Source: an uncultured Verrucomicrobiota bacterium
GTDB lineage: Bacteria > Verrucomicrobiota > Kiritimatiellia > RFP12 > UBA1067
Length of the DNA stretch: 17,787 nucleotides
Direction of reading: 5' to 3'
Assembly (NCBI GenBank): GCA_946615275.1
Contig: CAMOHV010000005.1
Span: 1-17,787, forward strand
The translations under genes were made by a program, and so were the position numbers. The notes below the pieces were generated by a model. That model was not told the DNA's origin. It searched no databases and saw only the letters and a list, made by a program, of their open reading frames with translations. Below are positions 7,447 to 13,995 of the stretch, piece by piece (the first letter of the stretch is position 1; each line of letters opens with the position of its first letter).

Positions 7447-7468
7447 GCCGCTTTGATGCGGCGGAAAG
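7447..7468 (+). promoter_or_regulatory. Small leader hairpin before rpsF
   Basis: GCCGC (7447-7451), a six-base loop and GCGGC (7458-7462) can pair just before the GGAAAG ribosome binding site (7463-7468) of rpsF. In other bacteria the S6:S18 complex binds a CCG-bearing hairpin in the rpsF leader to repress translation. This hairpin contains CCG, but inside the stem, so the likeness is suggestive only. Confidence 0.3.
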
Positions 7469-7477
7469 CTTTTTGCA

Positions 7478-7888
7478 ATGAAGAAATACGATGCTCTTTA
7501 CATCTTCGCCGGCCAGGCGAAGGACGACGTCCTCGAGAACGCGATCGCCAAGGCTGTCGCGGAGATCACGCGCCTTGGCGGGAACATCCTCTCGCAGGAG
7601 GTCCTCGGCAAGCGCGTCTTCGAGCGCCCGATGCAGAAGCGCGAAAGCGGCGTCTACGTCGCGGTGCGCTTCGAGTTCGACCCCGCAAGCGTCCGCGAGC
7701 TGGTGAACCGCTACCGCCTCGTGGAGGAGGTCTTCCGCGTGCGCATCCTCGCCGTCGACGAGCGCCGCGAGGCGAAGCTCGCCGTCCAGCGCGAGGAGGC
7801 CGCCAAGCGCGCGGCGCTCGCCGAGCAGCGCGCGGCCGAGGCCGCGGCGCAGGAGGAGTCGGCCGCAGCCGAGGCGGCGGCCGAGTGA
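7478..7888 (+). CDS. rpsF: 30S ribosomal protein S6
   Basis: This small-subunit protein pairs with S18 on the 16S rRNA platform. The S6 fold covers about residues 1-95: MKKYDALYIF first strand, LGGNILSQEVLGKRVFERPMQ, Y-V-A-VRFEFDP, and LVEEVFRVRILAVDE. The remaining 40 residues are a charged, Ala/Glu/Arg-rich tail, probably helical, beyond the roughly 95-residue minimal length; such extensions are common. GGAAAG lies nine bases upstream of the ATG. The gene stands 41 bases after rplY and 19 bases before ssb, in the conserved order rpsF-ssb-rpsR-rplI. The pth gene often found between the L25/CTC gene and rpsF is absent here. Confidence 0.95.
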   Translation: MKKYDALYIFAGQAKDDVLENAIAKAVAEITRLGGNILSQEVLGKRVFERPMQKRESGVYVAVRFEFDPASVRELVNRYRLVEEVFRVRILAVDERREAKLAVQREEAAKRAALAEQRAAEAAAQEESAAAEAAAE

Positions 7889-7907
7889 CATCCCGGAGGT
7901 TATTGAA

Positions 7908-8339
7908 ATGCCGTCATTCAACAAAGTCATTGTGATGGGCAACCTCACGCGCGACCCAGATCTGCGCACAGTGGGAATGAACGCCGTCAAGGTGTGCCGT
8001 TTCGCGCTTGCGCTGAACGAGCGCCGCAGGGACCGTCAGGGAAACGTGGTGGACATCCCCACATTCGTGGAGGTGGACGCCTGGGAGAAGCTCGCCGAGC
8101 TGTGCGGGCAGTACCTCCGCAAGGGCCGCTCGGTCCTCGTCGAGGGCCGCCTCCAGCAGGATACATGGGAGAAGGACGGACAGAAGCACCAGAAGCTCAA
8201 GATCCGCGCCATGACCGTGAAGTTCATGCCGATCCCAGCTCCCAACCAGAGCCGCCTCACCGGCGAGCCCATAACGCCCAATGCCTCGATGTCGCAGGGC
8301 GACGACGAGGGATACGACGACGAACAACAGCCTTTCTAA
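7908..8339 (+). CDS. ssb: Single-stranded DNA-binding protein
   Basis: It binds and protects single-stranded DNA during replication, recombination and repair, usually as a homotetramer. The 143-residue protein has the OB fold at about 1-108: FNKVIVMGNLTRDPDLR, CRFALALNERR, FVEVDAWEKLAELC, LRKGRSVLVEGRLQQDTWE. A short, disordered, acidic C-terminal tail ends DDEQQPF. The final Pro-Phe preceded by acidic residues is the conserved tip that recruits partner proteins; the common form is DDDIPF. GGAGG lies eight bases before the ATG. Its place between the two partner ribosomal proteins S6 and S18 is the usual arrangement and implies co-regulation. Confidence 0.95.
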   Translation: MPSFNKVIVMGNLTRDPDLRTVGMNAVKVCRFALALNERRRDRQGNVVDIPTFVEVDAWEKLAELCGQYLRKGRSVLVEGRLQQDTWEKDGQKHQKLKIRAMTVKFMPIPAPNQSRLTGEPITPNASMSQGDDEGYDDEQQPF

Positions 8340-8360
8340 CAACTTAAAGAGGAAAACAAA

Positions 8361-8600
8361 ATGGCCTACCAGAAGAAAGATCGCGCCGAGCGCGGAGACC
8401 GCGCGGACTTCACCGTCCGCCGCGTGCCGCAGATTCCGGCGACCGATAAAATCGACCTGAACGACATCGAGCTGCTCCGCAACTACGTGACGGAGTTCGG
8501 CAAGATCAAGCCCGCCCGCGTGACGGGCGTCACCTCGATGCAGCAGCGCGCAATCAAGAAGGGCGTGCGCCGCGCTCGCAACATGGGCTTTCTGGCCTAA
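8361..8600 (+). CDS. rpsR: 30S ribosomal protein S18
   Basis: This 79-residue protein forms a heterodimer with S6 on the ribosome. The family core is clear: DLNDIELLRNYVTEFGKIKPARVTGV, then QQRAIKKGVRRARNMGFLA. The N-terminal zinc-binding cysteines of C+ paralogues are missing: the place of the usual C-x-x-C is filled by VPQIPATDK, and the protein has no Cys at all. This is the zinc-independent (C-) form. The start follows AGAGGA, with 21 bases after ssb. Confidence 0.95.
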   Translation: MAYQKKDRAERGDRADFTVRRVPQIPATDKIDLNDIELLRNYVTEFGKIKPARVTGVTSMQQRAIKKGVRRARNMGFLA

Positions 8601-8612
8601 GGGAGGTGCGGC

Positions 8613-9080
8613 ATGACCACTGAAGTTCTGCTTATGTCCGACGTCAAGAAGCTCGGCAAGGCCGGAGCGATCGTGAAGGTCGCCCCCGGTTTCGCCCGCA
8701 ACTACCTGTTCCCGCGCGGCGTGGCCGCGCCCGTGACGGAAGCCTCCCGCCGCCGCCTCGCCAAGCTCGAGGCGCAGCGCGCGGAGGAGCGTAAGGCCCG
8801 CAGGGCCGAGGCCGAGAAGCTCGCGGCGAAGCTCGCGGGTGTCGAGGTCAAGGTCAACGCGCCCACCGTGGACGGCAAGCGCCTCTACGGCAGCGTCCGC
8901 GCCCGTGACATCCTCGAGGTGATCGAGGCGCAGCGCCAGGTGAAGCTCGAGCGCTCCCAGATCAACCTGCCGGACGAGCTGAAGGAGATCGGCTCCTACG
9001 ACGGCAAGATCGAGCTGCCCGAGGGCGTCGTCGTCCCGTTCAAGGTGTGGATCGGCGAGCAGGCCCCCGCGGCCGAGTGA
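8613..9080 (+). CDS. rplI: 50S ribosomal protein L9
   Basis: This 155-residue large-subunit protein has the standard two-domain form. The N-terminal rRNA-binding domain carries the signature (VKKLGKAGAIVKVAPGFARNYLFPRGVA, residues 11-38). A long, charged connecting helix (about 40-75) leads to the C-terminal domain (VNAPTVDGKRLYGSVRARDI, ending EGVVVPFKVWIGE). GGGAGG lies six bases before the ATG. It is the last gene of the housekeeping block and is followed by hairpins at 9094-9150 that probably end the transcript. Confidence 0.96.
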   Translation: MTTEVLLMSDVKKLGKAGAIVKVAPGFARNYLFPRGVAAPVTEASRRRLAKLEAQRAEERKARRAEAEKLAAKLAGVEVKVNAPTVDGKRLYGSVRARDILEVIEAQRQVKLERSQINLPDELKEIGSYDGKIELPEGVVVPFKVWIGEQAPAAE

Positions 9081-9093
9081 CGAAGCGCATCCG

Positions 9094-9150
9094 GCGGGCC
9101 AGCGCCCGCTCTGCGAAAGGGGACGCCGCGCGACGCGCGGCGTCCCTTCT
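9094..9150. terminator. Bidirectional terminator between rplI and the LamG gene
   Basis: Two hairpins lie between converging genes. The stronger has a perfect 12-base-pair stem (9120-9131 with 9135-9146) and a three-base loop; the other is GCGGGC (9094-9099) and GCCCGC (9104-9109). The large stem is flanked by TTCT on the plus strand and by CTTT reading the minus strand. The T-runs are short, so efficiency is uncertain. Confidence 0.7.
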
Positions 9151-9192
9151 GCGCTTCATGCCGCAGGCGCGGAAGGCCTGCCCCGCATGGCA

Positions 9193-12100
9193 TCAGCGAA
9201 TGATCACAACGGTGCCGCGCGGGAAGAGCTCCAGCCAGAGCGATCCGCCCTCTGCCTTGAATCGGCTTCTGAACCTGTCCGCGAGCGGTCCCGTGAGCTT
9301 CCATGTGCGGAGCGCCTCGGCGTTCGAGATCGCGGTGGCCGCGAAGAGGTTCATCTTGCCCGGCTGTGGCGCGTGGCCTGGGGCCGCCTCCAGCTCCACG
9401 GTCGCTTCTTCCGCCAGGGCGAGGATTCCGGCCACTTCGACGGGCGCGGACCCGCCCGCAGCCCAGCGTGCGCCGATCTTCGCGCCTGCGGCAAGCCTCA
9501 GGCCGTTGCCAATGCTGAAGGTGCCATCCGCAGTGCTCAAGAAGGACATCTCGCCGCGTTCCATCCACTTTGCCTTCAGATACTCCTCCATGGTCTCGCG
9601 TTCCGTGCGCGAGAGGGAGCGCTCGAACACGGCCATCTCGCCGATGCGCACGCCGCCCCAGCGGAAGAGCCGATCTTCGCCGAACATGTCGAGCGTGACC
9701 CCTGTCTGGTCCTGGTCCACGACGAGCGAGAGAACGTGCAGCCCGTCGGGGATGGGGGTCTCGGTTGGGCTGGCGGAGACGCCGTCGATGTAGAACTCGC
9801 ACTTCCCGCCGCGGAGTGGCGGATGCGCCCATGAGGTGTCCACAAGCGCTCCGCCGGCGTCGCCGCCGCGGTTGAGATGGTAGTGGCCCATGGAGCCTAT
9901 TATAGGCATGTCCTTCTTGGCGGCGGTGTCGGCGAAAACCACGAAGACCGAATGGGCGTTGGAGATGGTCTCGTTCCACTTGAGGGCCGCGCAGTCCTGG
10001 CCCACGGATGCGGGAAGCGTGACGCCGTTGCCGTTGTAGTAGTAGGCGCCGAAGTCCATCACGTTGAGGGAGTTTGCGCCGTCGGGCACGGTGGAGGGGG
10101 CGCGGGGGACGGTGTTTGGCATGGACGCGAAGCGACCGTTCCTGCGCACGTCCGCTATGGCGGCCACGTTGCCGGCGGAGTCGCGCGTGATGGTGGATTC
10201 GTCGGAGGGGTCCACGTGGAAGAAAGCGTCTTCCATTATCTTCGGCCCGTTCGAGCCGGAGACCTCCAGCGCGCCTTCCTGCACGTCCACCCCCGAAAAG
10301 CCGCAGAGGGCGCCCAGCGAGAGCGTGCCGGCGCCCAGCTTGGAGAGGACGCCGGAGCCGGAGGCGATTCCGGCGTAGGCGTCGCCGCCGGTGACGAACG
10401 TGTTCGCTGCGCCGTCATCGTATCTCAGGGCGGCGAAGGAGGCTGGGCGCGACAAGGGATGACCGGCGTTGAGCCACTTCTCCATCAACTGCGCCTCAAT
10501 GGCCTGGCGTTCGGCGGGGGAGAGGGGTTCGGAGTAGAGGATCACCTCGGCGATCTCCTGTCCGCCGCATCTGTATCCGCGGTCCCAGCCCAGCGTGTTG
10601 GCGGGAATGGCGCATTGGAGGGAGAAGGAAACGAGGTGGAAGGAGTCGTCGAGGGCGTGGGAGATGGGGTCGACCGGCACGCCGTCCACTCGCCAGGCGC
10701 CGCGCACCGCGAAGCCGTCGGCGTTCCTGCCGTCGATCAGCCTGCCGTTGTTGCCGCGATGGAACTTGTATTCGGTTTTATGGCCCAGCATGAATATGCG
10801 CCTTCCGATTTCCTTGTCCCTCAGCACCAGGAAGCCTTCGCGCACCTGCACGTTCTGGAAGGAGAGCCATCCGGAATCGTCGTATGCGCTTTCGGTCTCT
10901 GACTTCGGCTGTACGCTCACCTCGTGGTATGCTCCAAGGTCCACCACGGGCTTGCCGTTGAGGGCGTTCGCGACGAGGCGCGGGGGCCTGTAGAATGCAG
11001 AGGCGGTGGCGGCCATGTCCACGTTGGCCCTTGCGTCGTGCCATTCGGAGATGCCGTCACCCCCGGAGAAGGTGAAGGAGCCTTCTGCGGAGGCGTCGAG
11101 GTGGAGGGCTGCGGCGTGGTGGGTGTTGGATCCGGAGGGGGCGATGGGAGGCAGGGTTCCGATCGCGCCGCCGAGGACGCGGACCGCGGCGTCCGCGAAT
11201 CCGGCGCCGGCCGCCGCGCCGGAGATCGTGCCCACCAGCAGCGTGCCGCCGCCCGACTTCACCAGCACTCCGTCCTGGGCGGAGACTTGGCGAACGGACA
11301 CTTCCTCGCCTGCGCGCACCTTGACGGTTCCGTTCTCCGCGACTCTGGCGGCGGCCACGTCCGCGGGCGCCGCGTAAGGCCCGGCCAGCCACTTGTGCAT
11401 CAGGTAGCGGTTCACGGCGGTCCTCTCCCGCGGGGTGAGAGCGCGGGTGTATATGACGGCCTCCGCAAGCTGTATGCCGCCTATGCGGTACGCGCCTTCG
11501 CGGTCGAGGGCGAAGGTGTTGAGCGGGGTGTCGCCTGAAAGCCCGAACGACCACACGTTGAACACCGTGGATTCGAACGATTCGCCGGGATACATGGGCG
11601 CGTCGTTGAGGCGCTGGTCGCCGGAGAGGATGTTGGGGGAGCACCAGGAATCGTCGATCCGGAGGCGGTTGCGCTCGAGAAGGTCCACGTGCACGGCGAA
11701 GGGCCAGCCCGCGCGCGTGCCGAGGGGGAAGGGTATGGACCTCACTCGCTTGTTGCGCCACACGATGAACACCTCGCGCACGTTGGAAGGCTGCTCAGTC
11801 CAGACGAGCGCGGCGGGGCGGCCGTACTTGACGGACACTTCGTCTGTGGGGAGGGTGGCCGACGTGCCGAGTCCGCCGAAGTCCAGTACGGGAAGCCCGT
11901 TCACGGCGTTGGAGACGACGGTAGGGCCTGGGTAGGCGGCGAACGGTTCGGCGGCGACGGCGCCGCCGGAGGCGTCGGCTATGCGTGTGACGCGCCTTTC
12001 GCCGCCGACGTCGGCGAAGGTCATCGTGGAGGCGGCGGATGCGTCGATGTGGAAATACGGATCGGCGGGAAGCGCGGGCTCGGCGTCCTCCTGCGGAGCA

Positions 12101-12750
12101 CGAAGTTCAAGCGTTCCCGCGAGGACGGCTACGCGCCCGTCGACCCCGTTGTGGATGGCGGCGGATAGCATGCCGTCGCCGGTCTTTACGAGCTCGCCGT
12201 CGCCCACAACGTCCAGCACCTCGGCTTCGGAACCGGCGTCGGGCACTTTCACCGCGATGTTGAGGCGCGAGTCGATGTGGTTCACGGTTGGCACGTGGCC
12301 GGGCTGCGCGGCCAGCGACAAAGTGGGCGTTCCTCTTCGCGCGTCGATGTAGGGGCGGAACACGCCGGCGAACCCAGATGGATCGCGCACGGAGAGTTCA
12401 GTGGGGCTGCTGTTCGCCTCAACCATGCCCTGAAGCGCCACTGCATAGCGGTCCAGGCCCGATATGCCGGAGAGCGAAAGGGACGTGCCCCCGTCGAATA
12501 TGGCGCAGCAGAGCGCTATCATGCTGTCGCTATGCTGCTGGCGCAGAAGGTATGTCGGGTTGGGGAAGGCGACTTCGCCGCCTGTGGAGGGAAGGACGCC
12601 GTCCTGCCAGTTGCCTGCATTGTACCACGAGGCACCACCGGTAGCCACGTTTGTCCAAACGGCGGTCTGCCCGTCGGCCGCAGCACCGAAGCAGACAACC
12701 AGCGACGCTAGAAGCGTTGCCATACGGCTGAAACAAGGTTTCGATTTCAT
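9193..12750 (-). CDS. Secreted protein with three tandem LamG-like modules
   Basis: This is a 1185-residue protein with a signal peptide (cut near Ala25, GAAA-DG). An opening W-x-N...W.NAGNW segment follows, typical of proteins with autotransporter-associated beta strands. Three LamG/concanavalin-like modules lie at about 229-458, 545-763 and 841-1066. Each begins with [F/L]H[I/L/V]D[A/P]S, carries N-x-[L/K]-x-V-x-DFG or DLG, and closes with an ER-x(5-8)-KW motif (RERTAVNRYLMHKW, AERQAIEAQLMEKW, ERETMEEYLKAKW). Between them sit GDGELVKTGDGMLS, DGVLVKSGGGTLLVG and SGVLSKLGAGTLSLG, matching passenger beta-strand repeats. No C-terminal beta-barrel is present; the protein ends ELFPRGTVVIIR. A role in surface glycan binding or adhesion is inferred. 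The ATG has AGGGG about six bases upstream and its own promoter. Confidence 0.8.
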   Translation of the reverse strand: MKSKPCFSRMATLLASLVVCFGAAADGQTAVWTNVATGGASWYNAGNWQDGVLPSTGGEVAFPNPTYLLRQQHSDSMIALCCAIFDGGTSLSLSGISGLDRYAVALQGMVEANSSPTELSVRDPSGFAGVFRPYIDARRGTPTLSLAAQPGHVPTVNHIDSRLNIAVKVPDAGSEAEVLDVVGDGELVKTGDGMLSAAIHNGVDGRVAVLAGTLELRAPQEDAEPALPADPYFHIDASAASTMTFADVGGERRVTRIADASGGAVAAEPFAAYPGPTVVSNAVNGLPVLDFGGLGTSATLPTDEVSVKYGRPAALVWTEQPSNVREVFIVWRNKRVRSIPFPLGTRAGWPFAVHVDLLERNRLRIDDSWCSPNILSGDQRLNDAPMYPGESFESTVFNVWSFGLSGDTPLNTFALDREGAYRIGGIQLAEAVIYTRALTPRERTAVNRYLMHKWLAGPYAAPADVAAARVAENGTVKVRAGEEVSVRQVSAQDGVLVKSGGGTLLVGTISGAAAGAGFADAAVRVLGGAIGTLPPIAPSGSNTHHAAALHLDASAEGSFTFSGGDGISEWHDARANVDMAATASAFYRPPRLVANALNGKPVVDLGAYHEVSVQPKSETESAYDDSGWLSFQNVQVREGFLVLRDKEIGRRIFMLGHKTEYKFHRGNNGRLIDGRNADGFAVRGAWRVDGVPVDPISHALDDSFHLVSFSLQCAIPANTLGWDRGYRCGGQEIAEVILYSEPLSPAERQAIEAQLMEKWLNAGHPLSRPASFAALRYDDGAANTFVTGGDAYAGIASGSGVLSKLGAGTLSLGALCGFSGVDVQEGALEVSGSNGPKIMEDAFFHVDPSDESTITRDSAGNVAAIADVRRNGRFASMPNTVPRAPSTVPDGANSLNVMDFGAYYYNGNGVTLPASVGQDCAALKWNETISNAHSVFVVFADTAAKKDMPIIGSMGHYHLNRGGDAGGALVDTSWAHPPLRGGKCEFYIDGVSASPTETPIPDGLHVLSLVVDQDQTGVTLDMFGEDRLFRWGGVRIGEMAVFERSLSRTERETMEEYLKAKWMERGEMSFLSTADGTFSIGNGLRLAAGAKIGARWAAGGSAPVEVAGILALAEEATVELEAAPGHAPQPGKMNLFAATAISNAEALRTWKLTGPLADRFRSRFKAEGGSLWLELFPRGTVVIIR
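9196..9222 (-). other. C-terminal PRG-x4-IR tail of the LamG protein
   Basis: The final nine residues are PRGTVVIIR, matching in place and pattern the PKGLNITIR end of the glycine-rich protein at 2607-2633. There is no beta-barrel, LPXTG or PEP-CTERM-type transmembrane signal in front of it. Confidence 0.4.
9553..12066 (-). repeat. Three LamG-like modules in tandem
   Basis: In transcript order the copies are 12066-11377, 11118-10462 and 10230-9553, about 220-230 residues each. All share the opening His-x-Asp motif and the closing ER...KW helix. They are clearly diverged in protein sequence, so this is an old duplication, and the spacers carry passenger-type beta-strand motifs. Confidence 0.72.
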
Positions 12751-12789
12751 GTTTCCCCTTTGGTGGAAATAGTCAGAAGTATTGTGGAG

Positions 12790-12818
12790 AGTATAGCAAA
12801 ATGCCGTGGACGGCGCAA
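12790..12818 (-). promoter_or_regulatory. Promoter of the LamG gene
   Basis: On the minus strand TATACT (12790-12795) is preceded by TGC, an extended -10. TTGCGC (12813-12818) stands 17 bases further upstream as a weak -35. The predicted start near 12783 gives a leader of about 33 bases, which contains the AGGGG ribosome binding site. Confidence 0.55.
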
Positions 12819-12909
12819 TGGGGAAAATGTCGGCGGGGATTTTTATGCTAGGAAAGGCCAGGGGACAGGCCGCTCTTCGTTGCGGAGCTCACATGGGATG
12901 CGGACGGCT

Positions 12910-12941
12910 GGCCGCAGATGTCGCCGAAATCAGTTGCGGCC
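12910..12941. repeat. Inverted repeat between the transporter and LamG genes
   Basis: GGCCGCA (12910-12916) and TGCGGCC (12935-12941) are perfect seven-base arms with an 18-base centre. A run of eight G follows at 12948-12955. The repeat lies after the transporter stop (12988) but has no T-run, so it is only a possible terminator. Confidence 0.3.
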
Positions 12942-12987
12942 GAGATCGGGGGGGGATGACGTGATGCGCCGGAATCTCCTGTGGGGC

Positions 12988-13995
12988 TCAATGATCGTTT
13001 TTTGCCTTTATCGCCTTCCGGCTCCAGTGGCTGGCGAGGACGGAGCCGGAGAAGTTCATCCATACCGAGAAGACGTTCGCGGGGAGCGCCGCCACGGCGC
13101 TTCCGAGCACGCCGATCGCGAGCGCGCCGGCCATTCCGCCGTTCTGCATCCCCACCTCTATCGCGATGGTGCGCGCCTCGGTCTCGCCCATGCCAACGAA
13201 CCGCCCCGCGAGGCGCACGAGCCAGTAGCCGCTCAGGTACCCTATCGTGTTGTGCAGCACAGCCGCCGCCACGATCGCCACGCCCGCGGCGGCGAAGACG
13301 TCCCGACTGGGGGCGGTGAGCGCGAGCAGCGTGAAGCATATACCGCACATCGAGAGGATCGAGAGAATGCGGTCTATGGCCGCCTTGTGCGTCTCGAACT
13401 GGCGCTTCAGGAGATAGTGCACGACGCCGCCGGCAAGGACCGGGATGACCACGACCTTCAGTATCTCCACCATCATCTTCATGGCGTCGATCTCCACGAA
13501 CCTCCCCGCGAGCGCCTTCATCATCACCGGCGTGACGAAAGGCGAAAGAAGCGTGGAGCAGCACGTCATGGTCACGGAGAGCGCGACATCGGCCTTAGCG
13601 AGGAACGCTATCACGTTTGACGCCGTGCCCCCCGCGACAGATCCCACGAGGACGCATCCAGCCGCCAGCTCGCCGGAGAAGCCGAAGCTCTTCGCGAGCA
13701 GGAACCCCACCACCGGCATCACGAGGAACTGCAGGAATACGCCTATCGCCACGGCCCAGGGGCGCTTCGCCACGCGCAGGAAGTCGTCGAGCGAAAGCGT
13801 TGTGCCCATCGCGAACATGATGAGCTGTATGGCGGGCACTATGAGCGAGATGAGCTTCACGCCGCCCCACTCCTTGAACGCCTCCGGGAAGGCGAAGGCG
13901 ATGGCGGCAGACGCCAGGACGGCGATCCCGAAGAGCTGGCGCCTCAAGACTGATAGGGCGGCGATGGCGTTTGCGAGGAGGTTCATTGCCGTCAT
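12988..13995 (-). CDS. BASS-family sodium-dependent transporter
   Basis: This 335-residue polytopic membrane protein has about nine or ten hydrophobic helices. It matches the bile acid:sodium symporter (SBF) family: AMGTTLSLDDF (62-72), PWAVAIGVFLQFLVMPVVGF (79-98), GGTASNVIAFLAKADVALSV (122-141) and EVGMQNGGMA (280-289). Glu280 and Gln284 have the spacing of the sodium-site Glu and Gln in characterised bacterial ASBT homologues. Family members import organic anions such as bile acids, pyruvate, pantoate or keto acids with sodium; the substrate here is unknown. Its ATG overlaps the TGA of the upstream GH-like gene (ATGA at 13992-13995), so the two are coupled and the transporter may take up something linked to that enzyme. 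An in-frame ATG at 13984-13986 is an alternative start. Confidence 0.87.
   Translation of the reverse strand: MTAMNLLANAIAALSVLRRQLFGIAVLASAAIAFAFPEAFKEWGGVKLISLIVPAIQLIMFAMGTTLSLDDFLRVAKRPWAVAIGVFLQFLVMPVVGFLLAKSFGFSGELAAGCVLVGSVAGGTASNVIAFLAKADVALSVTMTCCSTLLSPFVTPVMMKALAGRFVEIDAMKMMVEILKVVVIPVLAGGVVHYLLKRQFETHKAAIDRILSILSMCGICFTLLALTAPSRDVFAAAGVAIVAAAVLHNTIGYLSGYWLVRLAGRFVGMGETEARTIAIEVGMQNGGMAGALAIGVLGSAVAALPANVFSVWMNFSGSVLASHWSRKAIKAKNDH

Noticed and set aside
9900..9910. Short palindrome CCTATTATAGG
   Set aside because: It lies inside the LamG coding region and is short enough to occur by chance.
12948..12955. Second G8 run, in the transporter-LamG gap
   Set aside because: It is about 130 bases upstream of the LamG -35 box and not in a promoter spacer or coding region, so an effect of slippage is not evident.
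12760..13620. A plus-strand open frame in the LamG-transporter gap and over the transporter
   Set aside because: It is antisense to the BASS transporter for most of its length, with Arg/His-rich composition and no domain.
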